A stretch of 11,249 nt of DNA from Thiotrichaceae bacterium (GTDB lineage: Bacteria; Pseudomonadota; Gammaproteobacteria; Thiotrichales; Thiotrichaceae): NCBI GenBank assembly GCA_024762625.1, contig JANTHA010000045.1, forward strand, positions 1-11,249. Direction: 5' to 3'. The position numbers and the translations under genes are program-made. Positions 7,991 to 11,249 of the stretch are shown piece by piece (within the stretch, counting starts at the first letter, position 1; every line of letters starts with the position of its first letter). Below the pieces are notes generated by a model. It saw only the letters and a list, made by a program, of their open reading frames with translations. It was not told the DNA's origin and ran no database searches.

Positions 7991-10426
7991 ATGCTCGGTC
8001 GTAGCATATGGCGAAATAAACGTTACTGGCTCTCAGGCCTGCTGCTGGCGGCGCTGGCCGTTTTTTACGCCTGTCTGCCGGAGCCGTTGTTTAAAGAGCC
8101 GGTGTCCAGCATTTTGCTGGATCGCAATAATAGATTGCTGGGCGCTCATATCGCGAGCGATGAACAATGGCGTTTTCCGCCGCTCAAACGGGTTCCGCCT
8201 AAGTTTGCAAGCAGTATTATCGCGTTTGAAGACAAGCGTTACTGGCATCACCTTGGCGTGGATCCGCTGGCGATAGCGCGCGCCATCAGGCTAAATTTTA
8301 GACGTGGCAAAGTAGTCAGCGGCGCAAGCACACTTTCCATGCAGGTAATCCGATTGGCGTCACATAATCCCGAACGCACCTTGCTGAATAAAATCCTGGA
8401 AGCGATGCGCGCGTTGCGCCTCGAAACCCGCTACAGCAAGGGTCAAATATTGGCCCTGTATGCAAGCTACGCCCCTTTCGGCGGTAATGTGGTGGGACTG
8501 GAAGCAGCGGCCTGGCGCTATTTTGGACGTTCTCCGGAGCAGCTCTCGTGGGCGGAAAGCGCCATGCTTGCCGTATTGCCGAACAGTCCCGGATTGATTC
8601 ATCCTGGCCGCAAGCGCGAACGTCTCAAGCTAAGGCGCGATCATCTTTTGAAAAAACTGTACCAGAACAAAACCATTTCAAAGCTGGAGTATCAGCTGGC
8701 GATTGCCGAACCCTTGCCTCAAAAGCCTAGATTGTTGCCGCGACTAGCGCCACATTTACTGGCGACGCTGGCGTCTGGAAAACTGAGGGCTAGTGGCGTT
8801 TCACAAAGCAAGGAGAAAAATCAGGGGCATATTGAGTATAAATTATACAGCCGCCAAAAGCGTTTTGTAACGACTCTGGATGCGTTATTGCAGCAGCAAA
8901 TCAATGAAATCGCCCGCTATCATGGCGAATCGCTGGCGCTCAAGGATATTCATAATCTGGCGATATTGGTAATTGATAACCACAGTTTTGAAGTCAAGGC
9001 CTATGTCGGCAATACGCCGGTCAGCATCCATCAGGCTCAACATGGACAGGCGATTGACCTGATTCAGCGTCCGCGCAGCACCGGCAGCACGCTCAAGCCG
9101 TTCCTGTTTGCGAGCATGATTGAACACGGCGAAATACTGCCGGAAACGCTGGTGGCTGATGCGCCGGTCAGGTATTCCGGCTACCGGCCCAAAAACTATG
9201 ACCGGCGATTTCGCGGCGCGGTGCGCGCCAAAAAGGCCTTGGCGAGTTCGCTCAATATACCGGCGGTTAACATGCTCAGCGCTTACGGCGTGGAGCGTTT
9301 TCTTTCCACATTACGGCAAATGGGTATGACGACGCTGAAGCGGCGCTCCCGCGAATACGGTCTGCCGCTGATTTTAGGCGGCGCTGAAGGAACGCTGTGG
9401 GAGCTGACTGGCTTATACGCCAATCTGGCGAACAGGGCGCAGCAAGGCGCTCCGGATCAACACAAATTTTATCGCCAGGCGGTTGTCCTTAAAGACGCAA
9501 ACACTGAAACGCGTCGCATTGATCCGATTAGCCCGCCAAGCGCCTGGATGACCCTGCAGGCATTGCTGGAAGTCACGCGCCCCGGCGCGGAAGGTTACTG
9601 GAAGCGCTTTAGCAGCAGCCATAAAATCGCCTGGAAAACCGGCACCAGCTTCGGCCATCGCGATGCCTGGGCGATAGGCGCCACACCGCAATACACGGTG
9701 GGAGTGTGGGTTGGCAACGCCGCAGGGGAAGGGCGTCAGGGAATGACGGGGGTTAAAGTTGCGGCGCCCATATTATTTGATGTTTTCAACCGCCTGGATC
9801 TAGATGGCGGCTGGTTCAGAAAACCGCTTGAGCAAATGAAACGGGTCTCGATCTGTAAGGATGATGGTTATCTGGTAAATGGACATTGTGCGGCAATGGA
9901 TTATCTGATTCCCAAAACCAGTCATTTCGATCAGGTCAGTCCCTATCACAGGCTGGCGCATCTGGATGCATCTGGTGAAAAACAAGTGCATGGCGGCTGC
10001 GAATCAATCAGTCATATGCGGCATCAATCCTGGTTTGTGTTGCCGCCAGATCAGGCATTCTATTACCAGCAATCCAACCCGGACTACAAGCCATTGCCGC
10101 CATGGCGAGTGGACTGCGAGGGACGGCTTGTAAGCCAGACCGATAGCGCCTCCATGGATAAGCCCATGTCGTTGATTTATCCACGCGCCAATACCCAGAT
10201 CGTGATTCCCGTTGAGCTTTCGGGAAAACGCGGTAAAACCTTGTTTAAGGCTATCCACCGGAAACCGGATGCGCGCGTTTTCTGGCATCTGGATAGCCGT
10301 TATCTGGGAGAAACACGGACATTCCATGAGCAAATGATCTATGCTTCGGCGGGAGAGCATAAGTTGACGCTGGTTGATGAAGCGGGAAATACCGTAGAGC
10401 AAGGCTTCAAGGTATTAGCCCAGTGA
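7991..10426 (+). CDS. pbpC: Penicillin-binding protein 1C, bifunctional peptidoglycan synthase
   Basis: Class A penicillin-binding protein with glycosyltransferase and transpeptidase domains, anchored in the inner membrane and acting in the periplasm. One N-terminal membrane segment lies at about 12-28. Glycosyltransferase domain about 45-240: catalytic Glu80 in FEDKRYWHHLGVDP, and GASTLSMQ at 111-118. Transpeptidase domain about 320-610: SxxK as Ser366-Thr-Leu-Lys369, SxN as Ser420-Leu-Asn422, KTGT at 549-552. All catalytic motifs are intact. A BiPBP_C domain fills about 725-811, which marks the 1C class. The cysteine-bearing stretch between them, with WFVLPP and LPPWRVDC, is also typical. 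Its 811 residues compare with 770 in E. coli PbpC. The start lies 15 bases after the macroglobulin stop, so the two are almost certainly one operon, as in many proteobacteria. E. coli PBP1C is reported to have little transpeptidase activity; whether this holds here cannot be read from sequence. Confidence 0.97.
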   Translation: MLGRSIWRNKRYWLSGLLLAALAVFYACLPEPLFKEPVSSILLDRNNRLLGAHIASDEQWRFPPLKRVPPKFASSIIAFEDKRYWHHLGVDPLAIARAIRLNFRRGKVVSGASTLSMQVIRLASHNPERTLLNKILEAMRALRLETRYSKGQILALYASYAPFGGNVVGLEAAAWRYFGRSPEQLSWAESAMLAVLPNSPGLIHPGRKRERLKLRRDHLLKKLYQNKTISKLEYQLAIAEPLPQKPRLLPRLAPHLLATLASGKLRASGVSQSKEKNQGHIEYKLYSRQKRFVTTLDALLQQQINEIARYHGESLALKDIHNLAILVIDNHSFEVKAYVGNTPVSIHQAQHGQAIDLIQRPRSTGSTLKPFLFASMIEHGEILPETLVADAPVRYSGYRPKNYDRRFRGAVRAKKALASSLNIPAVNMLSAYGVERFLSTLRQMGMTTLKRRSREYGLPLILGGAEGTLWELTGLYANLANRAQQGAPDQHKFYRQAVVLKDANTETRRIDPISPPSAWMTLQALLEVTRPGAEGYWKRFSSSHKIAWKTGTSFGHRDAWAIGATPQYTVGVWVGNAAGEGRQGMTGVKVAAPILFDVFNRLDLDGGWFRKPLEQMKRVSICKDDGYLVNGHCAAMDYLIPKTSHFDQVSPYHRLAHLDASGEKQVHGGCESISHMRHQSWFVLPPDQAFYYQQSNPDYKPLPPWRVDCEGRLVSQTDSASMDKPMSLIYPRANTQIVIPVELSGKRGKTLFKAIHRKPDARVFWHLDSRYLGETRTFHEQMIYASAGEHKLTLVDEAGNTVEQGFKVLAQ

Positions 10427-10451
10427 TGATTTAAGACTGTAGGATACGAGT

Positions 10452-10480
10452 TTGCTTTTTGTTTATGGCTGCATTATATT
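10452..10480 (+). promoter_or_regulatory. Predicted sigma70-type promoter of the small lipoprotein gene
   Basis: TTGCTT (10452-10457) and TATATT (10475-10480) are separated by exactly 17 bases. The -10 box matches consensus at five of six bases and the -35 at three of six (TTG). A start of transcription near 10487 would give a leader of about 46 bases before the ATG at 10533. No terminator hairpin was seen between pbpC and this site, so read-through from pbpC may add to expression. Confidence 0.55.
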
Positions 10481-10518
10481 CTGACGCGCAGCTAATTTTA
10501 TTAATAACAAATATTCTG

Positions 10519-10525
10519 AAAGGGG
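10519..10525 (+). promoter_or_regulatory. Strong ribosome binding site of the small lipoprotein gene
   Basis: AAGGGGA lies seven bases before the ATG at 10533. It is the strongest Shine-Dalgarno match of the complete genes here and suggests efficient translation. Confidence 0.75.
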
Positions 10526-10532
10526 ATTATTT

Positions 10533-11087
10533 ATGAAAAAATCAATGATATCGATGGGTTTGGCATCAGCTCTGGTGTTAGGGCTATCTGCGTGTGGCGG
10601 CGGAGGCGGCGGCACACCCACAGTGACTAAATTTAACGGTACCTGGAAAGGCGATTGCGAAGCAAGCACCAACTCACGCTCATTTAAACAGGTATGGAAA
10701 ATCAATAGCGAATCTTTGGACAATGATATTAGTGTTTGGCGAACTCCAAATTGTCAGCCAGGAGACCCAGTTGTCGTAAATGCTAAAGCGACAGTTGAGT
10801 ATCAGAACGAAATTAATGTGGCTAATACTTGCGCAGGCGGAAAGGCTCAGGAAGTAAAAGTGGATTTTGTTTCGATTAAAGTTGGTGCGACAACTATTAC
10901 GGGAGAACAGAATATCCGTAATGCGCTTATCGGTCAGAATATAGGAAGTGTTTTGCCAAAATATAATCTGGTTTGTCTGGATGCGAATGGTAAATTGCGT
11001 CAAGGGTTATTAACGGCGGATAAAGATGGTTCTACCCCTGCTAAAAGGCCCACTGAAATGGATCCTGTCAAGTCGTTTGCACCTTAA
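10533..11087 (+). CDS. Uncharacterised small lipoprotein with Gly6 linker
   Basis: I do not recognise a family. The 184-residue product has a type II signal peptide: basic MKK start, hydrophobic core, lipobox LSAC with lipidated Cys21. Six glycines (22-27) follow, a flexible tether seen in other lipoproteins, and Gly at +2 predicts outer-membrane sorting. The mature part opens with FNGTWKGDC, a phrase that loosely recalls small beta-barrel (lipocalin-like) proteins, and has four cysteines (42, 74, 100, 148) that could form two disulfides. The rest alternates short beta-type strands and ends in a Pro/Lys-rich tail. Hand counts of sampled 60-base stretches give about 33-38% GC, against about 50-57% in stretches of the macroglobulin and pbpC genes, which hints at a different origin or weaker constraint. 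With its own promoter, strong ribosome site and terminator it looks like an independent unit. It is a real gene; its function is unknown. Confidence 0.85.
   Translation: MKKSMISMGLASALVLGLSACGGGGGGTPTVTKFNGTWKGDCEASTNSRSFKQVWKINSESLDNDISVWRTPNCQPGDPVVVNAKATVEYQNEINVANTCAGGKAQEVKVDFVSIKVGATTITGEQNIRNALIGQNIGSVLPKYNLVCLDANGKLRQGLLTADKDGSTPAKRPTEMDPVKSFAP
10596..10613 (+). repeat. Glycine-codon repeat (six GGN codons)
   Basis: Five GGC codons and one GGA form an 18-base triplet run encoding the Gly6 linker just after the lipidated cysteine. Length change here by slippage would stay in frame and alter only linker length. Confidence 0.8.
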
Positions 11088-11114
11088 ACAAGGTTAAGCT
11101 TTTCAAAATTTTAC

Positions 11115-11141
11115 AAAAGGGTCAGAAAAGACCCTTTTTTT
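11115..11141 (+). terminator. Strong rho-independent terminator after the small lipoprotein gene
   Basis: A nine-base perfect stem, AAAAGGGTC (11115-11123) pairing with GACCCTTTT (11130-11138), closes a six-base AGAAAA loop and runs into seven T residues (11135-11141). It starts 28 bases after the stop codon. The A-run on the left arm also gives some terminator character on the other strand. Confidence 0.92.
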
Positions 11142-11214
11142 ATTGAACAGAATATATTTTTTTACTGTCATAAAAATAAAAAAGAGGTTCAGCACACGTT
11201 CATTAATTCTTATT

Positions 11215-11242
11215 TATAATTCCCCATGCTAATCCAGAAAGG
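11215..11242 (+). promoter_or_regulatory. Consensus -10 box and Shine-Dalgarno-like run at right edge
   Basis: TATAAT (11215-11220) is a perfect -10 hexamer in AT-rich DNA, but no good -35 lies 16-18 bases upstream. AGAAAGG (11236-11242) is a ribosome-site-like run; a start codon about seven bases later would fall just past the window end. Together they suggest that another + strand gene begins there. AT-rich sequence produces TATAAT by chance fairly often, so this is tentative. Confidence 0.35.
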
Positions 11243-11249
11243 CAAATAA

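Noticed and set aside
10463..10723. - strand frame with a polyproline run opposite the lipoprotein gene
   Set aside because: The prolines are simply the complement of the glycine codons. The + strand has signal peptide, ribosome site, promoter and terminator.
11226..11249. Seven-codon frame MLIQKGK ending exactly at the window edge
   Set aside because: Its ATG falls at about the predicted transcription start, so it would lack a ribosome site. The AGAAAGG within it more likely serves a gene beyond the window.

Overview
The window looks like chromosomal DNA of a Gram-negative proteobacterium, most likely a gammaproteobacterium. The evidence is the obgE-proB gene order, a ProB sequence that reads like the gammaproteobacterial type (for example the ARKQWIAGH, SLLPIGV and HRDNLVL stretches), and two lipoproteins with type II signal peptides, which imply a periplasm. 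A finer placement (for example a methanotroph-like or Pseudomonas-like lineage) is only a guess. All real genes read on the + strand.

Region by region: (1) 1-699 is the 3' part of obgE, a ribosome-associated GTPase, cut by the window edge so that its N-terminal Obg fold is missing. (2) 726-1853 is proB, glutamate 5-kinase with a C-terminal PUA domain, 26 bases after obgE and probably in the same transcript; proA is not adjacent. (3) A 137-base spacer separates this housekeeping pair from the next unit. (4) 1991-7975 encodes a very large (1994 aa) bacterial alpha-2-macroglobulin lipoprotein with an intact CLEQ thioester motif, and 7991-10426 encodes penicillin-binding protein 1C (PbpC), only 15 bases downstream. 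(5) 10533-11087 encodes a 184-aa lipoprotein of no recognised family, with its own good sigma70-type promoter and a strong intrinsic terminator at 11115-11141. (6) 11142-11249 is AT-rich DNA holding a consensus -10 box and a Shine-Dalgarno-like run, probably the front of a gene that begins just outside the window.

How the genes fit together: obgE and proB are ordinary housekeeping genes. The alpha-2-macroglobulin/PBP1C pair is a known bacterial partnership. The macroglobulin is thought to trap foreign proteases entering through a damaged envelope, while PBP1C repairs or polymerises peptidoglycan, so the two form an envelope-defence unit.

The less ordinary content is in the macroglobulin and in the last gene. 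The macroglobulin is larger than the E. coli YfhM type, has an extra N-terminal Ig-like region and a C-terminal SH3-like domain on an Asn/Glu-rich linker, carries an outer-membrane-type sorting residue, and has internal sequence reminiscent of Bacteroidetes homologues. The last gene is low in GC, has a hexaglycine linker after the lipidated cysteine, and has four cysteines in its mature part. I saw no RNA genes, CRISPR arrays, insertion sequences or phage genes. No clearly new multi-gene system is evident.
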